Shown piece by piece: positions 8,215 to 14,676 of a stretch of 64,000 nucleotides of DNA. The stretch lies in NCBI GenBank assembly GCA_959018755.1, contig CAUEMA010000002.1:1-64000 (forward strand). Reading direction: 5' to 3'. The position numbers and the translations under genes were made by a program. Source of the DNA: an uncultured Collinsella sp. (GTDB lineage: Bacteria; Actinomycetota; Coriobacteriia; Coriobacteriales; Coriobacteriaceae). A model generated the notes under the pieces. The model was not told the origin of the DNA, did not search any database, and saw only the letters and a list, made by a program, of their open reading frames with translations. Numbering within the stretch: position 1 is the stretch's first letter; every line of letters begins with the position of its first letter.

Positions 8215-9126
8215 ATGTCCCACAACATCCTGCCGACCGTTGCCGAGCTTTCGGGCGAGATGCGCGAGCGTCTTGCCAAGGTCAAGTATGTCTTTACCGA
8301 TCTGGACGCCACGATGCTCGCCCCCGGCTCGTGCGTGCTGCGCGATAACGACGGCAATCCCTCGACCAAGCTCGTCGAGGCGGTTGTCGCGCTCGCTCGT
8401 GCCGGCATCCAGGTGGTCCCCACCTCGGGTCGCAATCGCACCATGATCCACGAAGACGCCCGCGTGCTCGGCCTCAACTCCTACATCGGCGAGATGGGCG
8501 GCCTGGTTATGTACGACCTCAAGGCCAACGATTGGGAGTACCTGACGGGCGACATGCCCTACGACCCCGCCTGCGGTCTCACGCCGCACCAGGTGATTGA
8601 GCAGACCGGCGTGTGTGAGAAGATCCTTGCCCGCTGGCCGCACAAAATCGAGTACCACAACGACATGTCGACCGGCTACAAGTACCGTGAGGTCACCGTC
8701 GGCATGCGCGGCGATGTGCCCGACGATGAGGTTCAGGCCATCCTGGACGAGGCCGGCTGCGGTCTGGTCTGGGCTTGCAACGGCCATCTGACGCACCTGT
8801 CCAAGCCGACGACGCTCGAGCTTGATCGCGTCGAGGACGGCCGCGCCTTCAATATCAATCCGGCGGGTCTCAACAAGGGCGTTGCCATTGCGCGCTTCTG
8901 CGAGCACCTGGGGATCGAGCGCGAGGAGACGCTCGCGCTCGGCGACTCCGAGTCCGACTTCTACATGGCCGACCACGTGGGCATGTTCTGCCTGGTCGAG
9001 AACGGTCTGACGAGCGCCGGCGCCCCGGAGTTCTTGGACACCTGCGACAATGCCTATGTAACGCGCGGCAAGATTGTCGACGGTTGGGTGGCAACGGCCG
9101 AGCTGCTGGTCGCAGCCCGTTCGTAG
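8215..9126 (+). CDS. HAD-superfamily hydrolase (Cof/phosphosugar phosphatase type)
   Basis: The 303-residue protein carries the HAD nucleophile motif as FTDLDATML (DxDxT) near residue 30. It also has motif II PTSGRN, a C2-type cap with strands around residues 90-210, the conserved lysine in NPAGLNKGVAIARF and motif IV ALGDSESDFYMAD. It should remove phosphate from a small metabolite such as a sugar phosphate; the substrate is unknown. The start at 8215 follows GGAG by 5 bp; a GTG at 8209 overlaps that site. It lies between the MurE-type gene and murI. Confidence 0.85.
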   Translation: MSHNILPTVAELSGEMRERLAKVKYVFTDLDATMLAPGSCVLRDNDGNPSTKLVEAVVALARAGIQVVPTSGRNRTMIHEDARVLGLNSYIGEMGGLVMYDLKANDWEYLTGDMPYDPACGLTPHQVIEQTGVCEKILARWPHKIEYHNDMSTGYKYREVTVGMRGDVPDDEVQAILDEAGCGLVWACNGHLTHLSKPTTLELDRVEDGRAFNINPAGLNKGVAIARFCEHLGIEREETLALGDSESDFYMADHVGMFCLVENGLTSAGAPEFLDTCDNAYVTRGKIVDGWVATAELLVAARS

Positions 9127-9177
9127 CGCGACGCATCACGCATGGTCGCATTTTTCGAGAGAGAATCTGGTGAGGTA

Positions 9178-10062
9178 ATGTCCGATATCGATAGTCTGGC
9201 CGGGGACACGCGTCCGATCGGTGTGTTCGACTCGGGCCTGGGCGGTCTGACGGTTGCGCGCGCGATCGCAACGGCCCTTCCGCATGAATCTGTTTACTAC
9301 TTTGGCGACACCAAGCGCTGTCCCTATGGCGTGAGGGATGAGGACGAGGTGCGCTCGTTTGCCCTGCAGGTGGGTCGCTGGCTCTCGCACCACGATGTCA
9401 AGATCATGGTCATCGCTTGCAATACGGCAACGGCCGCTGCCCTTCGCGTCGCGCAACAGGTGCTCGATGTTCCGGTCATCGGCGTAATCGCGCCGGGCGC
9501 CCGTGCCGCCATTAACAGCACGCGCACGCGCCGCGTGGGCGTGCTGGCCACCAACCTTACGATTCGGTCTGGCGCGTACACGCGCGCTATCCAGGACCTG
9601 GATGCGGGCGTCGATGTGTACGGCTGCCCTGCCTCAAGCTTTGTCGAGGTAGTCGAAAGCGAGCTTGCCTCGGGCGCGCATCTGCAGGAGCAGTGGCTCG
9701 AAAACGACGACATCTTCGACACCCCCCAGGTGCGCTCGTTAGTCGGTGCGACGGTCGAGCCCCTGCTGGGGCACGGCATTGACACCGTGGTGCTTGGGTG
9801 TACGCATTTTCCGCTGCTTGCGGGCCCCATTCGCCATGCGCTGGGATCTCATGTGCGCGTGGTGAGCTCTGCCGAGGAGACCACGCGCGAGCTTGCCGAT
9901 ATCCTTACGCGCCGCGAGCAGCTTGCGGCGGATGGCGCGGAGCCTCTGCATCGCTTTGCCACGACATCCGATAACATCGCCGAGTTCGCGGTAGCTGGTA
10001 GCTTTATCTTTGGCCAGCCGCTCAAGAGCGTCGAACATGTCGACTTGGAGGAGCTGCGCTAG
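9178..10062 (+). CDS. murI: Glutamate racemase
   Basis: MurI (294 residues) converts L- to D-glutamate for peptidoglycan without a cofactor. The signature IGVFDSGLGGLTVARAI is near the N-terminus. The two catalytic cysteines are in IACNTATAAA (Cys81) and LGCTHFPLL (Cys208). YFGDTKRCPYG is also typical. The start at 9178 has only a close GGTGAGG upstream; an in-frame ATG at 9142 cannot be excluded. Together with the MurE-type ligase it forms a small cell-wall cluster. Confidence 0.94.
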   Translation: MSDIDSLAGDTRPIGVFDSGLGGLTVARAIATALPHESVYYFGDTKRCPYGVRDEDEVRSFALQVGRWLSHHDVKIMVIACNTATAAALRVAQQVLDVPVIGVIAPGARAAINSTRTRRVGVLATNLTIRSGAYTRAIQDLDAGVDVYGCPASSFVEVVESELASGAHLQEQWLENDDIFDTPQVRSLVGATVEPLLGHGIDTVVLGCTHFPLLAGPIRHALGSHVRVVSSAEETTRELADILTRREQLAADGAEPLHRFATTSDNIAEFAVAGSFIFGQPLKSVEHVDLEELR

Positions 10063-10104
10063 CGCGCTCGCTTCTGACAGTCTTTAGTCGAGAAGGGTCT
10101 TCTT

Positions 10105-10830
10105 ATGGAATATATGCAGGTCAACCGCGCCAATGGCCGCGCCGCCAACGAGCTGCGCCCCGTTAAGCTCACCCGCGGGGTCATGAAGCACGCCCACGGT
10201 TCGTGCCTGGCCGAGTTCGGCGACACGCGCGTACTGTGCGCCGCCACCATCGAAGAGGGCGTGCCGGGTTGGCGCAAGGGCGCCAAGGCCGGCTGGGTAA
10301 CGGCGGAATATGCGATGCTGCCGGCCTCGACCGGTAAACGTTGCAAACGCGAGCATGCCAACCGCAAGGGCCGCTCCATGGAGATCGAGCGGCTCATCGG
10401 CCGCAGCCTGCGCACTGTCGTCAACATGAAGGCGCTCGGCGAGTACACCGTTACCGTCGACTGCGATGTGATTCAGGCCGATGGCGGCACGCGTACGGCG
10501 AGCATTACCGGCGCTTGGGTGGCGCTGCACGATGCCCTTTCCATGTGGGTCGAGGCGGGCAAGCTCGAGCGCATCCCGCTCACGGGCCAGGTTGCTGCGA
10601 TTTCTATGGGTGTCGTCGACGGCAACACCCTGCTCGACCTCGATTATTCCGAGGACAGCCACGCTGAGGTCGACATGAACCTCGTCGCTACCGACACTGG
10701 CGAGATGATCGAGCTTCAGGGTACCGGCGAGCAGGCGCCCTTCGACCGCAAGCGTCTCAACGCCCTGCTCGACCTGGGCGACAAGGGCATCGCCGAGCTC
10801 ATCGAGCTTCAGCGCCAGGCCCTCGCCTAA
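10105..10830 (+). CDS. rph: Ribonuclease PH
   Basis: RNase PH (241 residues) is a phosphorolytic 3'-5' exoribonuclease that trims tRNA precursors and structured RNA. Family motifs are RAANELRPVKLTRG, GDTRVLCAATIEEGVP, GWVTAEYAMLPAST, IGRSLRTVVNM, DCDVIQADGGTRTASITGA and DLDYSEDSHAEVDMN. It starts a conserved quality-control set rph-rdgB-dtd. A GGGACAGG-type hairpin repeat begins right at its stop codon. An in-frame ATG three codons later is an alternative start. Confidence 0.96.
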   Translation: MEYMQVNRANGRAANELRPVKLTRGVMKHAHGSCLAEFGDTRVLCAATIEEGVPGWRKGAKAGWVTAEYAMLPASTGKRCKREHANRKGRSMEIERLIGRSLRTVVNMKALGEYTVTVDCDVIQADGGTRTASITGAWVALHDALSMWVEAGKLERIPLTGQVAAISMGVVDGNTLLDLDYSEDSHAEVDMNLVATDTGEMIELQGTGEQAPFDRKRLNALLDLGDKGIAELIELQRQALA

Positions 10831-10867
10831 CCTGCCAAAAAGGGACAGGTTTATTTTGGCAGGTTTT
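10831..10867 (+). terminator. rph terminator made from a GGGACAGG-type repeat
   Basis: CCTGCCAAAA (10831-10840) pairs with TTTTGGCAGG (10854-10863) and is followed by TTTTAT. The loop contains GGGACAGGTTT. A nearly identical element lies on the minus strand at 54419-54459, after another stop codon. Confidence 0.85.
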
Positions 10868-10974
10868 ATCTGCGAAAACGCCGAAGTATAAGACTGTCGT
10901 AGATTGAGAGGGGAGAGGCCGAGGTCCTCGTCGTCTTCAACTCGGCATTGCTATAGAGACAAAGGAGGCCAGCT

Positions 10975-11616
10975 ATGGCACTTGAGAAGATTGACATCGA
11001 CACCCTCGACCCGGCGGCGACCATCGTCGTTGCAACCGGCAACGCCCATAAGCTCACCGAGATCGAGGCCATTTTGGGCAAGGTCATGCCCGAGGTGCGC
11101 TTTGTGGCGCTCGGCCAGCTGGGCGATTTTGAGGACCCCGAGGAAAACGGCACGACGTTTTTGGAGAACGCCATCATCAAGGCGCAGGCTGCCGTTGAGG
11201 AGACGGGCCTTATGGCCATTGCCGACGACTCTGGCTTGGTTGTCGACGCGCTGGACGGCGAGCCGGGCGTGTATAGCGCGCGCTATGCGGGCGTGCATGG
11301 CGACGATGCCGCCAACAACGCCAAACTTCTCGTTAACCTGGAAGGCGTGGCAGACGAGGATCGCACCGCGCGCTTTATGAGCGTCGTCGCGCTTATCGAT
11401 ACGGACGGCCTGGTCACCTATGGCGAGGGTGCCTGCGAGGGCGTTATCGCGCACGAGGGGCGCGGCGATCACGGCTTTGGCTACGACCCGCTGTTCCTGC
11501 CGGTCGATACGCCGGGCAAGACCATGGCCGAGCTCACGGCGGACGAGAAGAACGCCATCAGCCATCGTTTCCATGCACTCGAGCACCTGTCCGCCAAGCT
11601 GACGGGCGAGGAGTAG
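10975..11616 (+). CDS. rdgB: XTP/dITP pyrophosphatase (RdgB/HAM1 family)
   Basis: This 213-residue enzyme hydrolyses non-canonical purine triphosphates (dITP, XTP) to monophosphates, keeping them out of DNA and RNA. The N-terminal motif IVVATGNAHKLTEIEAIL, then TTFLENAIIKA, ADDSGLVVDALDGEPGVYSARY and the C-terminal GFGYDPLFLP are diagnostic. AAAGGAGG lies just upstream. A short N-terminal extension (MALEKIDIDTLDPAA) precedes the family start. The stop is 3 bp from dtd, so the two are probably cotranscribed. Confidence 0.96.
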   Translation: MALEKIDIDTLDPAATIVVATGNAHKLTEIEAILGKVMPEVRFVALGQLGDFEDPEENGTTFLENAIIKAQAAVEETGLMAIADDSGLVVDALDGEPGVYSARYAGVHGDDAANNAKLLVNLEGVADEDRTARFMSVVALIDTDGLVTYGEGACEGVIAHEGRGDHGFGYDPLFLPVDTPGKTMAELTADEKNAISHRFHALEHLSAKLTGEE

Positions 11617-11619
11617 GTC

Positions 11620-12066
11620 GTGCGTGCGGTGGTACAGCGCGTGCTCAACGCCGGCGTGACGGTCGACGGCGAGTGCGTGGGCCGCATTGGACGCGGCTAC
11701 CTGGTACTGCTAGGCGTGGGCCACGGCGACACACGCGCCGAAGCCGACAAACTGTGGAGCAAGCTCCGCGGGCTGCGTATCAACGAGGACGAGAACGGCA
11801 AGACCAATTTGGCACTGGCCGATGTCGACGGTGAGGTACTCGTGGTATCGCAGTTCACGCTGTTTGCCGACTGCCGCCACGGCCGCCGTCCGTCGTTTAC
11901 GGATGCCGGCGCGCCCGATGTCGCTAACGAACTTTACGAGTACTTTCTGACGCTCGTCGCCCAGGACGTCGATCACGTGGCGCACGGTATCTTTGGCGCC
12001 GACATGAAGGTCGACCTGGTCAACGACGGTCCGTTCACCATCGTCCTCGATACCGACAACCTTTAG
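11620..12066 (+). CDS. dtd: D-aminoacyl-tRNA deacylase
   Basis: DTD (148 residues) removes D-amino acids and glycine mischarged onto tRNA. The start MRAVVQRVLNAGVTVDG, the central SQFTLFADC and the C-terminal NDGPFTIVLDT (the GP cis motif of the active site) are intact. It uses GTG at 11620 with GAGGAG 6 bp upstream, inside the end of rdgB. A GTTACG-type hairpin repeat begins directly at its stop codon. Confidence 0.96.
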   Translation: MRAVVQRVLNAGVTVDGECVGRIGRGYLVLLGVGHGDTRAEADKLWSKLRGLRINEDENGKTNLALADVDGEVLVVSQFTLFADCRHGRRPSFTDAGAPDVANELYEYFLTLVAQDVDHVAHGIFGADMKVDLVNDGPFTIVLDTDNL

Positions 12067-12133
12067 GTTACGCGGTTTTACCAAACCGCGTAACTACTCG
12101 ACGCTGCACGGCCACCATTCGGCCAATCTGTCG
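12067..12133 (+). repeat. Intergenic hairpin repeat, family A copy 1
   Basis: A 12-bp stem, GTTACGCGGTTT with AAACCGCGTAAC (12067-12094, loop TACC), is followed by CTCGACGCTGC (12097-12107) and GGCCAATCTGTCG. The same layout recurs at 16647 and 61850, each time right after a stop codon. It may act as the dtd terminator, but no T-tract follows. Confidence 0.8.
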
Positions 12134-12214
12134 CTCAAACCGTCGCTCGCTGACGTGAACTGGTCATGCGAGGTTGTCGACTGGTACGTATTTGGGACCG
12201 GGCTTTTTAGCTGC

Positions 12215-12244
12215 TTGCATATGACTGCAGCAGGGTGCTATAGT
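12215..12244 (+). promoter_or_regulatory. Promoter of veg-ispE
   Basis: TTGCAT (12215-12220) and TATAGT (12239-12244) are spaced by 18 bp, a good sigma-70-type promoter about 68 bp upstream of the veg start. Confidence 0.6.
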
Positions 12245-12264
12245 ATTAGAGTTTTGTCTATCTT

Positions 12265-12284
12265 AGGGGTATTATCCCCTTTTT
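12265..12284 (+). terminator. Small hairpin in the veg leader, possible attenuator
   Basis: AGGGG pairs with CCCCT around TATTAT and is followed directly by T residues. It sits between the promoter and the veg ribosome binding site, so it could end transcripts early. The 5-bp stem is weak. Confidence 0.4.
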
Positions 12285-12311
12285 GAATTGCACCCTCTGG
12301 AGGCCCCATTC

Positions 12312-12608
12312 ATGGAAGAGATGGAAGTCAATCACGTCGACGACATCCACGAGAAGCTGACCGATATGGTGGGCGATCGCGTCAAGGTTAAGGCCAACAT
12401 GGGCCGTACCCGCGTCGTCGAGCGCATGGGCACCATCAAGAGCGTTCACCCCGCCGTCTTTATCGTCGAGGTCGACGAGCGCCGCGGCCGCAAATCGCGT
12501 CAGTCCTACCAGTATATCGATGTCCTTACCGGTCAGGTCGAACTGTTCGACCCCGAGAGCGGCGAGCACATCTTTACCCCGCTCGGCAATCAGCTCGAGG
12601 AGCACTAA
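12312..12608 (+). CDS. veg: Veg family protein
   Basis: This 98-residue protein matches the Veg family known from upstream of ispE in Bacillus, where it stimulates biofilm formation. The core is IHEKLTDMVGDRVKVKANMGRTRVVERMGTI, then HPAVFIVEVDERRGRKSRQSYQYIDVLTGQVEL, a small SH3-like beta fold. The ATG at 12312 has GGAGG 8 bp upstream; an upstream TTG at 12288 lacks one. Its stop is 2 bp from the ispE start, so the veg-ispE order is kept as in Firmicutes. The molecular activity of the family is not settled. Confidence 0.87.
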   Translation: MEEMEVNHVDDIHEKLTDMVGDRVKVKANMGRTRVVERMGTIKSVHPAVFIVEVDERRGRKSRQSYQYIDVLTGQVELFDPESGEHIFTPLGNQLEEH

Positions 12609-12610
12609 CG

Positions 12611-13507
12611 GTGACCGATTGGTCCCTGATCCTTTCTGCGCCGGCAAAAATAAATCTCTACCTGGGGGTTCATACCGAGCGTGACGACCGCGGCTACCAC
12701 AAGGTCGATTCCCTGATGGCAGCCGTCGGTCTTGCCGATATCGTGACGGTCGCCCCGGCGCAGGAGCTGACCGTCCAGACGGTTCCGGCATCCGACTTTC
12801 CCATGCAAAAGAATACGGCTTATCGTGCTGCGCTCGCTATGGCTGAGCGTTATGGTCGGGAGGCCAACGTTTGCGTGACGATCGAGAAGCACATTCCGCT
12901 GTGTGCTGGTCTGGGCGGTCCTTCGACGGACGCCGCGGCGGTCATTGTCGCCTTGGCGGAGCTGTGGGGTATCGGTCGCACCGATCCTGCGCTCGATGAC
13001 ATCGCTCGCGGTATCGGTGCCGACGTGCCATTCTTTTTGCACGCGAGTCCCGCATTCTACGTGGGCGGGGGAGATGTGCTGGCAACTGAGTATCCCGCGC
13101 TGCCCGCAACGCCCGTTGTGCTGATCAAGCCGCGCGAGGCGAGCGTTTCAACGGTTGAAGCGTATCGACGATTTGATGAGAACCCGGTACCGGCAGACAA
13201 GCCTGGTGCGATTGCTTCTGCCTTACGCGCCGGCGACGCCGAGGCGGCATATGCGCTCGTTCATAACAATCTGGGCGTCATTTCCGCTCAGATGGAGCCG
13301 CAGATCCAGACGGTCCTCGACTGGCTGAGCGCGCAGGAGGGAACCGTTGCTGTGGACGTGTGCGGGTCGGGTGCCTGTTCGTTTGCCATCTGCGATACCG
13401 CCGCTACGGCAGTCTATCTTGCGGAAGCTGCCCAGCAAAATGGCTGGTGGGCCTGCGCGACTGAGCTTATTCCCAACACGGTTCAAATCGACGCGCCAAA
13501 GAAATAA
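12611..13507 (+). CDS. ispE: 4-diphosphocytidyl-2-C-methyl-D-erythritol kinase
   Basis: IspE (298 residues) phosphorylates CDP-methylerythritol in the MEP isoprenoid pathway. It is a GHMP kinase. LSAPAKINLYLGV opens the fold, PLCAGLGGPSTDAAAVIVAL is the ATP loop (the usual GGGSS reads GGPST), GADVPFFL follows, and a C-terminal GSGACSFAI closes the site. It begins with GTG at 12611, coupled to veg. ispD and ispF lie together at 33.3-34.5 kb, so three MEP genes are in this window. Confidence 0.95.
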   Translation: MTDWSLILSAPAKINLYLGVHTERDDRGYHKVDSLMAAVGLADIVTVAPAQELTVQTVPASDFPMQKNTAYRAALAMAERYGREANVCVTIEKHIPLCAGLGGPSTDAAAVIVALAELWGIGRTDPALDDIARGIGADVPFFLHASPAFYVGGGDVLATEYPALPATPVVLIKPREASVSTVEAYRRFDENPVPADKPGAIASALRAGDAEAAYALVHNNLGVISAQMEPQIQTVLDWLSAQEGTVAVDVCGSGACSFAICDTAATAVYLAEAAQQNGWWACATELIPNTVQIDAPKK

Positions 13508-13556
13508 AAATTTCTCTAGCACACGGCGAAAATCTTTGTTACTATAGTCGAGCTAA

Positions 13557-13633
13557 CGGGTTGTGGCTCAGTTTGGTAGAGCACTGCGTTCGGGACGCAG
13601 GGGTCGCTGGTTCAAATCCAGTCAACCCGACCA
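13557..13633 (+). tRNA. tRNA-Pro (anticodon CGG)
   Basis: The fold is acceptor CGGGTTG/CAACCCG, D-stem GCTC/GAGC, anticodon arm CTGCG-TTCGGGA-CGCAG and T-arm GCTGG-TTCAAAT-CCAGT, with encoded ACCA. CGG reads proline codon CCG. Confidence 0.95.
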
Positions 13634-13644
13634 GAGCATGAGGA

Positions 13645-13672
13645 GGGACCGCTTCTTGCGGTCCCTTTTTTT
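13645..13672 (+). terminator. Terminator of tRNA-Pro
   Basis: GGGACCGC (13645-13652) pairs with GCGGTCCC (13658-13665) and is followed by seven T residues. Confidence 0.92.
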
Positions 13673-13680
13673 AGCTATTG

Positions 13681-13709
13681 TTGTGATACCGCGACACCCG
13701 CGGTATACT
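13681..13709 (+). promoter_or_regulatory. tatA promoter with an embedded dyad
   Basis: TTGTGA (13681-13686) and TATACT (13704-13709) are 17 bp apart. The spacer contains the perfect dyad TACCGCG/CGCGGTA (13687-13693 with 13699-13705), placed where a repressor would block polymerase. Confidence 0.65.
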
Positions 13710-13745
13710 CATTCGAGCTTGTCTCGCTGTATTGTGGAGGTCTAC

Positions 13746-14021
13746 ATGTTTGGACTGAGGGCTCCTGAGCTCATCATTATTCTCGTCGTTGTCTTGATCA
13801 TCTTCGGGCCTAAGAACCTGCCGAAGCTCGGCAAGTCCCTCGGCTCTACCGTCAAGAATATCCGCGAGGGTATGGAGGGCGACGATAAGGGCGAAACCAA
13901 GCAGGCCGAGGACGTTGTGGTCGAGGAGTCCAAGGAGGACAAGGAGATCGCAGAGCTCGAGGCCAAGCTCGCTGCTGCCAAGAAAAAGCAGGCAGAGGAC
14001 AGCGACGCGGACGCAGAGTAG
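13746..14021 (+). CDS. tatA: Sec-independent translocase subunit TatA/TatE
   Basis: The 91-residue protein has a single N-terminal membrane helix (APELIIILVVVLIIFGPKNLPKL), the FGPKxLP hinge, an amphipathic helix (GKSLGSTVKNIREGMEG) and a charged, Lys/Glu-rich tail. This is the standard TatA layout. It should form the pore of the twin-arginine pathway with TatC, which is not in this window. GGAGG lies 5 bp before the ATG. TatB cannot be fully excluded on sequence, but the short length and hinge favour TatA. A twin-arginine lipoprotein encoded at 57.3 kb is a plausible client. Confidence 0.9.
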   Translation: MFGLRAPELIIILVVVLIIFGPKNLPKLGKSLGSTVKNIREGMEGDDKGETKQAEDVVVEESKEDKEIAELEAKLAAAKKKQAEDSDADAE

Positions 14022-14046
14022 TCCCATCCCTTTGGGGTGAGCACCC

Positions 14047-14079
14047 GACCGGCTTGCCCGCAGGCTAGCCGGTCTTTTT
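14047..14079 (+). terminator. Terminator of tatA
   Basis: GACCGGCT (14047-14054) pairs with AGCCGGTC (14067-14074), then TTTTT. A TTGACA hexamer at 14087-14092 just beyond may begin the greA promoter, though no good -10 follows at the right distance. Confidence 0.88.
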
Positions 14080-14127
14080 CGTTTTGTTGACAGTTGATCG
14101 TTACATCATAGTTGGGGAGATATCCGT

Positions 14128-14598
14128 ATGGACGCAAGCCAGATCGTACTGACCGCTGAGGGCCGCCAGAAGCTCGTCGAAGAGCTCGCTTGGCGTGAGG
14201 GCGATTACGCCAAGGAGATCGTCGAGGACATCAAGGAAGCCCGCGCGTTCGGCGACCTTTCGGAGAACTCCGAGTACGATGCCGCCAAGGACAAGCAGGC
14301 CCAGAATGCTGCTCGCATCGCCGAGATTCAGGCTATTCTCGCCAACGCCCAGGTTGCTGCCACCACGGGTGATCTGACCGTCTCCATCGGCTCCACCGTT
14401 TCGCTGATTGATCCCAACGGTGAGGTCATGGAAGTCACGCTCGTCGGTACCACCGAGACTAACTCGCTCGAGCACAAGATCTCCAACGAGTCTCCGGTCG
14501 GCCACGCCATCATCGGTCACGGCGAGGGCGACTCCGTCGAGGTCGTTACGCCTTCGGGCAAGACCCGCGTCTACACTATCGCAAAGATCGCACGCTAG
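14128..14598 (+). CDS. greA: Transcription elongation factor GreA
   Basis: GreA (156 residues) rescues backtracked RNA polymerase by stimulating transcript cleavage. The N-terminal coiled coil includes the tip acidic motif in GDLSENSEYDAAKDKQ, where the catalytic Asp and Glu sit. The C-terminal FKBP-like domain has VTLVGTTETN, ISNESPVGHAIIGHGEGD and VVTPSG. GGGGAG precedes the ATG. It lies upstream of lysS with a terminator between, an arrangement common in actinobacteria and Firmicutes. Confidence 0.96.
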   Translation: MDASQIVLTAEGRQKLVEELAWREGDYAKEIVEDIKEARAFGDLSENSEYDAAKDKQAQNAARIAEIQAILANAQVAATTGDLTVSIGSTVSLIDPNGEVMEVTLVGTTETNSLEHKISNESPVGHAIIGHGEGDSVEVVTPSGKTRVYTIAKIAR

Positions 14599-14626
14599 AC
14601 CACGGTCCCGCGTAAAGGTATGTTTT

Positions 14627-14659
14627 CGCTCCCCGGGACCGAATCCTGGGGAGCGTTTT
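14627..14659 (+). terminator. greA-lysS intergenic terminator
   Basis: CGCTCCCC (14627-14634) pairs with GGGGAGCG (14648-14655), then TTTT. It lies 28 bp after greA and only 17 bp before the lysS start, so it may be partly read through. Confidence 0.8.
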
Positions 14660-14676
14660 AGTTTGAGGAGCTAACT

